Positions 27,181-36,236 are shown, numbered from the stretch's first letter. The stretch is DNA of 36,290 nucleotides from Syntrophobacteraceae bacterium (GCA_003165235.1 PLSV01000187.1:9075-45364); one strand, 5' to 3'. The notes: generated by a model from the letters alone, not told the origin. Program-made: numbers and translations.

Positions 27181-27573
27181 TTAGGCGCCTGTCAATTTCT
27201 TGTAGGCGAGGTTAATCTGTTTACTCTTTTCTTCCGCGAGTTGTCGAAATTCCGGGGGAGAGCCGGCAAAGTTATCGGGGTGATACTGCTTTATGGCGGC
27301 GAGGTAGGCTTTGCGTATCTGGTCCATTGTTGCGTTTGCGGACAGATTGAGGACTTCATTGTCATTTCCCGCTTGGGTTTGCGGGCAAGGGTTTTCTGAA
27401 GAAGATTCCCCTTTGATGTTAAACCAAAATTCTCTGGATTTCTCCTGCGCCTCCCTGGAGATCTGCACCGTATCCTTGAACGAATTATCCGACAGGCTTC
27501 GCGGTCTTAAACAGGTGTTGGCGCTGGTTGAATAAGCCTGGGCAATTCTGGCGAATTGAACTGGCTCGGGCAT
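27181..27573 (-). CDS. J-domain (DnaJ-like) protein
   Basis: 130 aa; C-terminal 'NATMDQIRKAYLAAIKQYHPDNFAGSPPEFRQLAEEKSKQINLAYKKL' with the HPD motif. Confidence 0.82.
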   Translation of the reverse strand: MPEPVQFARIAQAYSTSANTCLRPRSLSDNSFKDTVQISREAQEKSREFWFNIKGESSSENPCPQTQAGNDNEVLNLSANATMDQIRKAYLAAIKQYHPDNFAGSPPEFRQLAEEKSKQINLAYKKLTGA

Positions 27574-27629
27574 CTTACATCCTGATCCAACAGGTCGTTC
27601 GATAAAAATCCAAAGGCCCTATTACAAAC

Positions 27630-27708
27630 TTCCAGGCAACCCGGCCGTCTCTTGAGAGACCCGTTGGCTTTCCGCCCCCGGCTCACGCCGGGTTTGGCTT
27701 TTTCAGGA
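27630..27708 (-). ncRNA. c-di-GMP-I (GEMM-I) riboswitch-like RNA
   Basis: Minus strand GAAAAAGCCAAACCCGGCGTGAGCCGGGGGCGGAAAGCCAACGGGTCTCTCAAGAGACGGCCGGGTTGCCTGG fits the GEMM-I layout: AAACC, GNRA-capped hairpin, AAAGCC, second hairpin, GGGUUGCC. Confidence 0.82.
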
Positions 27709-27976
27709 ATAGCCAATATGCTAAAAGAACTGGGTTAATTTGTCAACAACATAATTCAAGCTCTTTTTTCCCGCCCCGCAAAGAATGAAGACCTTCCTTC
27801 CGCAGCAATCCTATAAATAAACAAAGCGCCGCCGATAAGGGAAAATAAGCTTTAAGGTCCGCCCGGATATTCCTTTACAAAACTTTACCTGCATTAACTA
27901 ATATTAACTCGATCTTCATGGTGACTTTTTGTATTTACTCATCATCAATTATCATCAAATCATGGGGAGATATCAT

Positions 27977-28519
27977 ATGAAAAAACTATTGGCGGGATTT
28001 GCCGTAACTTTGGTGGCGGTAGTATGGATGACCGGGTCGTGGTTGTTCTTCAACTCTATCGCTGTCGGGGCCCAGGGCTCGGCCGCTCCCGCCGTTGCGG
28101 ACGCCGGCAAGACCGGTCCAAAAGACGAGCCTGCGGCTGAAGGGCATTGCGGGATGCATTGCAAGCATCATAAAGGGCATCGCCATCTCTGGAAAAAGCT
28201 GCATCTGACTTATGAGCAAAAAACCCAAATCCATACAATCATTTCCGAAGAGCGCGCAAAAATGAAACCACTGGTCCAACAACTCAAGGCTGGGCGCGAT
28301 CAGCTCATCGCTCTGCGAAAGAGTGGGCCGTTTGATGAGACGAAAGTTCGGTCCATCGCCAAGGGACAGGCAGATACGATAGTTGAGCTGATTGTGGCGA
28401 AAGAGAGCATGAAATCCAAAATATTTGCGGTCCTGACTCCTGAGCAGCGCACTAAAGCTCAAGAGTTGCGTGAGTCAGGGAAAGCTCGGCGCGAGAAGAA
28501 ACACATGAAAGATGACTAA
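27977..28519 (+). CDS. Spy/CpxP-like periplasmic protein with Cys/His-rich segment
   Basis: Signal peptide; 'EGHCGMHCKHHKGHRH'; 'LTYEQKTQIHTIISEERAKMKPLVQQLKAGRDQL'; 'VLTPEQRTKAQEL' (LTxxQ motif). Confidence 0.8.
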   Translation: MKKLLAGFAVTLVAVVWMTGSWLFFNSIAVGAQGSAAPAVADAGKTGPKDEPAAEGHCGMHCKHHKGHRHLWKKLHLTYEQKTQIHTIISEERAKMKPLVQQLKAGRDQLIALRKSGPFDETKVRSIAKGQADTIVELIVAKESMKSKIFAVLTPEQRTKAQELRESGKARREKKHMKDD

Positions 28520-28610
28520 CCGGAATTCATCCGAAAAACCCCTTTAATCGTTACCGAAGATCCAGGGGAGCCTTCCAGTTCTACTCGATCGGGGCCGGCC
28601 CAAGTGGTCT

Positions 28611-30068
28611 CTATGGGTGGCCCTCTTCCCTTTTTGCCGGAAGATCGATCGTAACGCTGAGCCCCCCGCCAGGGACGTTGGCTGCCCGCACCTGACCGCC
28701 ATGAAGTTTGGCTGCACGCTCTGTGATAGCCAGCCCCAGACCTGTTCCCCCCTGCTTCCTGTCACGGGCGTCCCCCACCCGGTAAAAGGGGCAAAAGAGA
28801 TCGGCCAGTGACTCTTCAGGGACCCCAGGCCCCTTGTCGCGCACCTCGATCACCGCGCGCAAAGACTTTCCCTCCGTTCTGCAGCTCAGTGTGACCATTA
28901 CTTCAGTGTCTTCCGCCGTGTGCCGGACGGCATTCCTCAGGACGTTTTCGATTGCGCTGCGCAACAATTCCCTGGTTCCCGGCACGAAACAATTCTCAGG
29001 TGAGACAAATCGAACCTTACAATTACGTCCTCGAGCCTCGAAGTCGGCGTCGGTCACCAATTCCTCTATTAACTCAGCCATATTGACGAGCGCTCTGTCT
29101 ATTTCCTCTGCACCGCTCTCGAGACGGGCCAGCATGAGCAATTTGCCTATAAGTGCATTAAGCCTCCCAGCTTCCAGTTCGATTCGATCCAGCGCGTTGA
29201 TTGCATCCTGACCGTCGCGACGGCGCGCGATTTCCAGGGCGAGGGTCAACCGTGTAAGCGGCGAACGGAACTCGTGCGAGATATCTCGTAGGAGACGTTT
29301 CTGCGAGCCAATCAAAGATTCGATACGCTCGGCCATCAGGTCGAAATCTCTCCCAAGTTCGGTAATTTCATCACGCCGCCTGCCCAAAACAGCGCCAACG
29401 CGAACTTTGAGATCTCCGTCGGCCAAGTGCCTTGCCGCCGCCCCAAGTTTGCCGATCGGCATGCAAATATAGCGTGCAAGCCAGTAACATACCCCTCCGG
29501 CCGTAATAAGGATGATGAGCAGGTTCATTGCCAGTAAGCTGTAATCACGCGTGAGAAAATGGCGGGCGGGGAGTCTGGCGATCAGTGTGTATTGCTTGCC
29601 GCTCGGATCAATGAGTTGTTGAACCGTAAGAATCGACTCGTCGGATCGCTTGTAATCCAAACCGTCGTGCAGGTGACGCAAAGATAATTCCCTGACCTCT
29701 TCGGGAATCGGCCATCCGGTTAGCTGCACGTTTTGCTCGTCGAACAGATAAAAACGGATGTGAACGGCTCTTTCCAGTTCATTGAAGAAATCCAAAAGGG
29801 TCGTTTTCCCATCACGTTCGTATATCCCAATTGCCGTCTGGCCTGCGAGTCTGAGGGAATTTCCCGCAACGCTCATCCAGTGACCCGAAAACGACCCGGA
29901 TTGCATCTTCAGATGCCCCTCGATAGGCGGGCGCACAAAAAATCTCAGCCAGGGCATGGCGAAAAATGAATGTGACTCTGTAGCCACGGCCGACAAAAAA
30001 GAGGCAAAGCTAATCAGCGCCATTGCCACCCAGAACCAGAGGAAGATTTTTACAAAAAGGCTTCGCAT
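28611..30068 (-). CDS. Sensor histidine kinase, CpxA-like
   Basis: 485 aa; HAMP region, H-box 'LLRDISHEFRSPLTRLTLALEIARR', N-box 'AIENVLRNAVRHT', G-boxes 'VRDKGPGVPEE', 'GGTGLGLAITE'. Confidence 0.92.
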   Translation of the reverse strand: MRSLFVKIFLWFWVAMALISFASFLSAVATESHSFFAMPWLRFFVRPPIEGHLKMQSGSFSGHWMSVAGNSLRLAGQTAIGIYERDGKTTLLDFFNELERAVHIRFYLFDEQNVQLTGWPIPEEVRELSLRHLHDGLDYKRSDESILTVQQLIDPSGKQYTLIARLPARHFLTRDYSLLAMNLLIILITAGGVCYWLARYICMPIGKLGAAARHLADGDLKVRVGAVLGRRRDEITELGRDFDLMAERIESLIGSQKRLLRDISHEFRSPLTRLTLALEIARRRDGQDAINALDRIELEAGRLNALIGKLLMLARLESGAEEIDRALVNMAELIEELVTDADFEARGRNCKVRFVSPENCFVPGTRELLRSAIENVLRNAVRHTAEDTEVMVTLSCRTEGKSLRAVIEVRDKGPGVPEESLADLFCPFYRVGDARDRKQGGTGLGLAITERAAKLHGGQVRAANVPGGGLSVTIDLPAKREEGHP

Positions 30069-30095
30069 TGAAATTTCCCCGCCGCATCGGCCGGA

Positions 30096-30833
30096 TCACT
30101 GTTGCAAAATCTTGTCTTTGTCCGGCTGAGCCGGGTTCACATAAATATATCCGGCCCCTCGCACTGTCTTGATCCGCTCGATTTCGCCTAATTTATGTCC
30201 GAGTTTCTTCCGAAGGCTGCTTAGATGTACATCCACACTGCGGTCGTAAGGGGTCAGAGCACGGCCCAGTACGCCCTCAGCCAGTTGGTCGCGCGTCACC
30301 ACGTGACCGGCCGCCCTGAGCAGCATCTCCAGAAAACCGAACTCAACGGAGGTCAACTCGATCTGCTCGCCGCTGCGGTTCACAACACGGGTCCCGGTAT
30401 CCAGCTCGATATCGCCCACAGAGATCTTTTCGGGCATGGAAAGGGCAGCGTGTTGGTTGTGCCGGTCTTTGGTCCGGCGGAGAATGGCTCGGGCGCGGGC
30501 AATAAGCTCGCGGGGATTGAACGGCTTGGGCAGGTAGTCGTCCGCACCCATTTCAAGCCCCATGATGCGAAGGACTTCTTCATCACGGGCCGTCAACATA
30601 AGGACCGGTGTATCGGATTGCGAACGCAGGTGCTGCAGGACCTCAAAACCACTCATACCGGGAAGCATTACATCGAGCACGATCAGGTCGTATTTGCCCG
30701 CTTCGGAGACGGCCAGCCGCAATCCCTGCTCGCCGTCGTATACCGAGGTGATCTCGAATCCTTCAGGTTTGAGATAATCGGCCAACAATTCACATAACTC
30801 GGTGTCGTCATCTATCACTAAAATGTGGCTCAT
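30096..30833 (-). CDS. OmpR-family response regulator, CpxR-like
   Basis: 245 aa; receiver 'ILVIDDDTELCELLADYL', 'DLIVLDVMLPGMSGFEVLQHLR', winged helix 'RDQLAEGVLGRALTPYDRSVDVHLSSLRKKLG'. Confidence 0.93.
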   Translation of the reverse strand: MSHILVIDDDTELCELLADYLKPEGFEITSVYDGEQGLRLAVSEAGKYDLIVLDVMLPGMSGFEVLQHLRSQSDTPVLMLTARDEEVLRIMGLEMGADDYLPKPFNPRELIARARAILRRTKDRHNQHAALSMPEKISVGDIELDTGTRVVNRSGEQIELTSVEFGFLEMLLRAAGHVVTRDQLAEGVLGRALTPYDRSVDVHLSSLRKKLGHKLGEIERIKTVRGAGYIYVNPAQPDKDKILQQ

Positions 30834-30894
30834 TGCACGTCCCCTGTTAAGCTCATTTATCCGCGTATGATAAACTTATATAAGCACCCTGCCG

Positions 30895-31030
30895 AAAAAA
30901 ATAACCACTCTGCGCCGTGCGGGCGCGTAGCGGGCAGGCAGGCCGCCGCCATTCTCTACGCTCTCCATTCCTGACCTGTCTATGATCACTGTCCATGACC
31001 AGAGACGGGGCGTTCGCGGGAGGCCTGGCT
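30895..31030 (+). repeat. ~130 bp dispersed repeat, inverted partner of 24428-24562
   Basis: See 24428-24562. Confidence 0.9.
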
Positions 31031-31282
31031 CAAACTGCTTCATTCTAACAGAAGTTCCGCTGAGCATGGCAAATCCTTTTGCAAAGAAATGTCAAGCCGC
31101 TGAGACTGGATTTTTAACGATATTTTATATAGATAATTTAAGAAGCCATCAAACTTCGCCTCGAACCGGACAGGAATCATTATTCTGACTGAAGATAAAT
31201 GAGTTTTCTCGGTTGCTTGGAGTGGATCGAGTGACCGTGTCTCGATGGGAAGTGGATTGCTTTGTGTCTGTTCCATTGGCAT

Positions 31283-31379
31283 CCTAACGAGCCGTTAATG
31301 TGACAGATCGATTCCAAATGAGTCTGTAACGATACATGGATGGTTATTTCCGTAAGCTTGAACGCATTGTTAGGCGGCA
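31283..31379 (-). other. attC-like imperfect inverted repeat abutting the MgtC stop codon (tentative)
   Basis: Minus strand GCCTAACAATGCGTTCAAGC ... ATTAACGGCTCGTTAGGATGCC, ~100 bp, with R''-like GCCTAAC and R'-like GTTAGGA. Confidence 0.35.
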
Positions 31380-32056
31380 GAGATATCATGACTGATTTCA
31401 ATTATTCCGGATATTCCACGTAACTTTTCAATTAATTGAATGATATGTTCATTGTTTGCTCTGCTTAGAGTTACCTGAACCTGTTCCTTTTCGATCATGT
31501 CACTCGGTTGAATCACAATGTGGAGCATGTGAAGGTCAACTTGTTCAATGGCCGACTCAATGCTTTGCAAAGATATTGAATTATGATCAAGCAGTAGTGT
31601 AATACATCGGAATCGCTTATTGGCGAACAAACGCCTCTCTATCGGTTTTATGCCAACGAGAATAATTAGAACAACCCCGGTTGCGCATGTAGCTGCAACA
31701 TACTGCCCTCCTCCAACTTACAAACCGATTGCGGCTACGGACCAAAGGCTTGCAGCAGTGGTTAGCCCTCGAATAATTTCCCTTCGAAAAATGATTGTCC
31801 CAGCCCCAAGAAAACCAATTCCACTAACGACTTGAGCAGCGACTCGTGATGGGTAAAGAACAATATTAGGATGACCTGTTAAAACATCCCTAAATCCAAA
31901 AGTAGAAACAAGCATGAACATTGTAGCGCCAACTGGCGCCAGCATGTGAGTGCGCAATCCGGCAACCCAATCCAGACGTTCTCGCTCTATGCCTATGATG
32001 CTGCCCAACAATTCCGACAAAAATAACCGTAAGACAATTTCTTGGTAAATCAGCAT
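31370..32056 (-). pseudogene. MgtC/SapB family protein interrupted by an in-frame TAA
   Basis: ORFs 31718-32056 (...AASLWSVAAIGL*) and 31370-31630 are in the same frame; reading through TAA at 31718-31720 gives 'AIGL*VGGGQYVAATCATGVVLIILVGIKPIERRLF...', the expected MgtC continuation. Confidence 0.85.
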
Positions 32057-32305
32057 TTGTCCCTCTTCACAGTATTTATGTGTAATGTCTTGCTACGCAA
32101 GGGCCAAATCCTCGTCCAGCAATTCAATTTGATTCGTTCTCTTGCACAACTCAAGCCGCCTGTTCCTGCATGAAAAAATCTGACGGTCTGTGTCGTGTCA
32201 ATATTATGTCGTCACCGTCAAAGGATAGATGAGATGATTCCTTTTGTCCAGTCGGTTTACCGAATCCCGCAAGCAGGATCAATACGGCCATCCCCCGGGG
32301 AGTTA

Positions 32306-33520
32306 TTACCGTTGTGCGTGTGGGGGTATCGTGGGCACCGGCAGGTCATAGGCGAAAAGCACACCATTGCCGTATTTCCCACCGTGGGAGGCCAGACCGA
32401 AAAGAGTATTCCCCAGCAGGAGCAGTCGCCCGTCGACCCAGGACCCGTCAGTGCCGTCAAAACGGTGCAACACCGTGTATTGCGATCCGTCGAGTCCGAT
32501 GGAGTAGATCACTCCGAAGGTGTTGTTAGGTCCTCCATTGCCGGTCGTGGCGCCGTAGAGCTTATTTCCCACCAGAATCACGCCTTCGAAGGGACCACTA
32601 TCCTTTTTAGTGAAACTGTGCAAAATCTGGTAATCTGCGCCACCGGGCCGCATGGAGAAGATCACCCCCTCGTTGTAGGCGCCCCCAAAGGTTGTGACCC
32701 CGAAGATCCGGTTATTGGCCAGGATCGGCGTGGCGAAGGAGTTTGTCCCGTCCAAAGCGCCGAAATGGTGCAGGACTTTGAAGTTCGATCCGTTAGTCTC
32801 AATCGAAAACACCGTTCCACGATTATTATCGCCGCCCCAGGAAGTGGCGCCGTAGAGAATGCCGTTCTCCAAGGCCAGGCCGCCTTCGGGCTGCGCCCCA
32901 TCACTCCCGCTGAAGCTGTGCAGGATAGACAAACCGGTTCCGTCCGGTCGAACGGCAAACACCGCTCCATAGTCGGATGCACTACCACCCAGCGACGCTG
33001 TGCCGTACAGTTGTGTCCCGTCGGAAACAAAATGGGCGCAGGGAAGCGCCGCGTAGAGGTCTGCTCCGCTATCTCCGCCGCAACTGAATTCCCAGAACTC
33101 ATTATAATTACTTCCATCGGTTTGGAGCGACAACAGGGCGCCACAGCCGTTGTTATCCAGGTTTACGCAGTTGGTTTGGCTGCATCCCCCTGCCCATGTT
33201 ATTCCGTACAGAGCGCCGCCCTGGTAAAACAGACTCCCATGGGGCCATGCGCCATCACCGGGTTGGCCGGCAAAATGGTGAAGCAGGGTGAAGCCGGAGC
33301 CATCGGAGGCAAGCGAGAAAATCATTCCCATATTGTCGATGGCATCACCGGCAGTCATCCCATAGAGCCTGCCGTCTACCGAGATCAGGTGGCCGTACGG
33401 CGCCGATCCATCGGTCCCGTCGAATTCGTGAATAATCCTGTAGCCTGCCAGAGCCGTTCGGTCAGCGGCAACCAGCAATGCGAACAGGAACAACACCCCT
33501 ACCATCAATCCCCTTCTCAT
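32306..33520 (-). CDS. Secreted GloVer-type tandem-repeat protein
   Basis: About 404 aa; signal peptide MRRGLMVGVLFLFALLVAADRTALA; repeated 'GxVFSxxxDGSxFxxLHxFxGxDGxxPxGxLxxxxxxLYGxTxxGG' units. Confidence 0.85.
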   Translation of the reverse strand: MRRGLMVGVLFLFALLVAADRTALAGYRIIHEFDGTDGSAPYGHLISVDGRLYGMTAGDAIDNMGMIFSLASDGSGFTLLHHFAGQPGDGAWPHGSLFYQGGALYGITWAGGCSQTNCVNLDNNGCGALLSLQTDGSNYNEFWEFSCGGDSGADLYAALPCAHFVSDGTQLYGTASLGGSASDYGAVFAVRPDGTGLSILHSFSGSDGAQPEGGLALENGILYGATSWGGDNNRGTVFSIETNGSNFKVLHHFGALDGTNSFATPILANNRIFGVTTFGGAYNEGVIFSMRPGGADYQILHSFTKKDSGPFEGVILVGNKLYGATTGNGGPNNTFGVIYSIGLDGSQYTVLHRFDGTDGSWVDGRLLLLGNTLFGLASHGGKYGNGVLFAYDLPVPTIPPHAQR

Positions 33521-33621
33521 GGTCTTCCCTTCCCCGGGTAAATTGAGATGGTTGAATTGAAAAGAACAAGAACCGTACGTTTCAAAATCCACATACCGCA
33601 TGAACCGCTCTTCGAATATTC

Positions 33622-34377
33622 TTAGAACTTGTAGTTAACGCCGATGCTGAAGATGTTGGCCGTTGTATTCCATTTGTACCCTTCCGTGTTCGGCGGGTTC
33701 GGTGAAATCGGACCGGCAGTGACGGACTCGCTTCCGAGGTCCATATACAGATACTCAACCTTGACGGTCCAACGCTTCGAAACTGCGTATTCGACGCCTC
33801 CGCCCAAGGCCCAGCCCACCTTTGCAGCGCTAAGGGATGCGGGGTAGCTATTATACCCCTGCCCAAAGTTAGTATTCGCCGAGTAGGACACATCGCCGTA
33901 GGCAAGACCTCCAGTCGCATAGACGAGCACGGTGGGCTGCACAGTGTAGCCCAACCGCGGCCGCAGTGTTCCGTACCAGTTGGTATTCTCATGTGCTGAT
34001 ATGACACCCTGGAAAGTGGCGCCGTTGTTTAAAAGGATAGGGGAGACGCTTTTGGACCCGCTCATTCCTGACCCCGAAAAGTCGGCCTCGATTCCGGCGA
34101 CGAAGCGACTCATTTGATAGTTGTAGCCGAGTTGCACACCACCAACGATCCCGCCCGGATCGGGACTCAGTGTCGACGGCGCCTGGTCAGTGGAGATCCG
34201 AGGAAGGGGCAGCGGGTTAACGTAGGTATCTGCATTGCCCTGGCCGTAGCCGAGGTGGACACCGGCGTAAGGCCCCGTCCAGTCAAAGGACGGTGCACTC
34301 TCCGCCCCCGGAGCTATTTGACTGAAGATCAGCACCCAGGCCAGTGACAGCAAACACGTCAAGCGCGACAATTTCAT
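33622..34377 (-). CDS. Outer membrane beta-barrel (Omp25/OmpA-like) porin family protein
   Basis: Start MKLSRLTCLLSLAWVL (signal peptide); 'FDWTGPYAGVHLGYGQGN', 'VGGVQLGYNYQMSRFVAGIEADFSGSG', terminal 'NIFSIGVNYKF'. Confidence 0.87.
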   Translation of the reverse strand: MKLSRLTCLLSLAWVLIFSQIAPGAESAPSFDWTGPYAGVHLGYGQGNADTYVNPLPLPRISTDQAPSTLSPDPGGIVGGVQLGYNYQMSRFVAGIEADFSGSGMSGSKSVSPILLNNGATFQGVISAHENTNWYGTLRPRLGYTVQPTVLVYATGGLAYGDVSYSANTNFGQGYNSYPASLSAAKVGWALGGGVEYAVSKRWTVKVEYLYMDLGSESVTAGPISPNPPNTEGYKWNTTANIFSIGVNYKF

Positions 34378-34435
34378 GACTTTCCTCCTTTTTCCAAGGT
34401 GGCGCCGGAGGATCTTAAGCCGGGATAATGCATCA

Positions 34436-34625
34436 ACTTCTGCGCTCTGCATCCAAACTGCATGTTGGGATCGGATTTTTGCCCGAAAAACTTCCGTTGC
34501 GCCCCCGAAACCCGTAGAAACCATACGATTTCCCAAATCGAACATGCAAGAGAAATGCCGGTAGGACTGGTTTTTGCGGTTTCAGGACGCAGCACCACTG
34601 AGGATGTTGAATCGCTGATCGATCT
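34436..34625. repeat. Dispersed repeat, copy B (paired with 4975-5165)
   Basis: See 4975-5165; overlaps the spurious 5' extension of the OMP ORF. Confidence 0.75.
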
Positions 34626-34667
34626 CCCTCATGAGAAGAAACCCGGTATCTGCTTCGAAAAGGCCTG

Positions 34668-34697
34668 GTGGGCTGCGCTCCGCTTAGCCCACCCTGA
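34668..34697. repeat. Short hairpin repeat GGTGGGCTgcgctccgctTAGCCCACC
   Basis: Near-perfect inverted repeat in non-coding sequence. Confidence 0.6.
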
Positions 34698-35056
34698 TAT
34701 GGTCCTTTTCATCGTTTAGGGCAGCCCGCAGAGACATGAAATGCTGTGGTGATTTTTGCGCCCTAAAATCGATACTAATGGATTTGTCGAAATCCGGTCG
34801 TATGGTCCCTCCCTGTTTGTCACCAACCGCGCGCATGCAGCCTCCCCTCCCTCTGACAAATTTGCGACATAAAATCAGTTGGTTGGGATGAACGCAGTAT
34901 AATTCTCAGGCCTGCTCAGGCATAATCCAGGCTTGACTTGCTTCAGCATAGTCAGCGCCCTGCGCCGTTAACAGGACCGGTCATAGCACGAACACGCGCA
35001 TTCGTGGAAGATACACGGTTGAGAATCCGGCATGGAAGTAATGGTTCCAGATGAGA

Positions 35057-35079
35057 TGGTGGAGGCGGCGGGAGTTGAA
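35057..35079 (-). other. tmRNA (ssrA) 3'-end-like fragment, possible att-site remnant
   Basis: Minus strand TTCAACTCCCGCCGCCTCCACCA matches the T-loop/acceptor/CCA end typical of tmRNA; no tmRNA body is present upstream. Confidence 0.5.
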
Positions 35080-35327
35080 GCCGAGACCCGGCTCAATCGA
35101 TTGATCCATCAAACCCCGTAACATCCAACATTCCCAACGACATAGTCTCTCTTTCCGGCTGTTTTGAGTCTTTTAAAATTCGTCATGTTTCGCCAGGATT
35201 CACCTCGTTTCGGGAAAGTTTGGGGGAAGTGGTATTTAGAGCCAATTTGGTTTCACACTTTGAACGATTGCTGCTAAAATATAAGCACTGAGCGCAGGCA
35301 TATACTTAATCTAAGAGGAGGGGAAAG

Positions 35328-35903
35328 ATGAAGTCGCCTAAGTTGATGAGCCTGGTAATATTGTTGACTATTGGCGTACTTGCTCTACCTCAGCCTTCAA
35401 CCGCTGATTCTGAGCTTTATAGAGAAAATAAGAGCAAATCAACAAGAGAGACTACAATTAATGCCTATGCAAGACTTATTGCCAAAAATGATGGAAGTGC
35501 AGTAGCGACGCTGTCAGCTTTCGTGAAAAAAAGTGGGCTATCTGGAGTAGGTAAGGGTAGAGCGATGCTTATTTTATACGATATGGACGGGAAAGTTTTA
35601 ATGAACGTTAGCGCAGGTGATACAGTTTATGCAGATCCTAATCATGGCTATGCGGAAAAGAAAGACTCTCAATCAAGTACACTATTGACGCCAATAGCCT
35701 ACAAAGTTGTAGCATGTTCCTTGGTAGTAAGTGTAGATGATAAAGATATCATAACAGACATTGAAGAAACAACAGGAGATACTTTGAACCGTTGGGTGCA
35801 AGATGCGCTGAAACAGGCTAATCTTTCCGCCATTGTTGGTATACCGGTTGGTGGAAGTATACCTTTACCCGGCGTGGATGGTGTACTGAAACGTATAAAG
35901 TAA
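35328..35903 (+). CDS. Secreted protein of unknown function
   Basis: 191 aa; RBS 'AGGAGGGGAAAG' before ATG, N-terminal signal peptide MKSPKLMSLVILLTIGVLALPQPSTA. Confidence 0.7.
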   Translation: MKSPKLMSLVILLTIGVLALPQPSTADSELYRENKSKSTRETTINAYARLIAKNDGSAVATLSAFVKKSGLSGVGKGRAMLILYDMDGKVLMNVSAGDTVYADPNHGYAEKKDSQSSTLLTPIAYKVVACSLVVSVDDKDIITDIEETTGDTLNRWVQDALKQANLSAIVGIPVGGSIPLPGVDGVLKRIK

Positions 35904-36236
35904 TTGTAATGGTTCTAATGAAGACTGCCGGTGCTTCATTCTTGGTTTCATGAACTGACGCGCCTGTCGGACACGGGATAGTTTTTGGAAAGGGAGAACC
36001 CTGGGATAATCAGTATGAGGCAACTTCAGTCGATTGTTATCACCATACACGGTTATCCCCCATCTTTGGGATGATCTTTCCCTCCCCGGAAATTCGATCC
36101 TTGCCATTATCGTATCTGCGCTTTCCCCGCACATACCTGCCGGGCCGGGAAAATTTTTTGTTAACCCTGCCATTTTCCTGCGCTCAGGGAGTTCTCCGCT
36201 CTGCACTTAAAAAAACATACATAATTCCTGAATACC

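Noticed and set aside
27630-27708. cGAMP-type (GEMM-Ib) assignment of the riboswitch
   Set aside because: The base I align to position 20 is G rather than A, favouring c-di-GMP; this rests on manual alignment.
32195-33541. 448 aa plus-strand ORF
   Set aside because: Antisense shadow of the GloVer-repeat CDS; its apparent periodicity simply mirrors those repeats.
35057-35400. Complete tmRNA gene
   Set aside because: Only the 3' ~23 nt match; no tmRNA 5' end or tag-peptide region could be found in the expected position.
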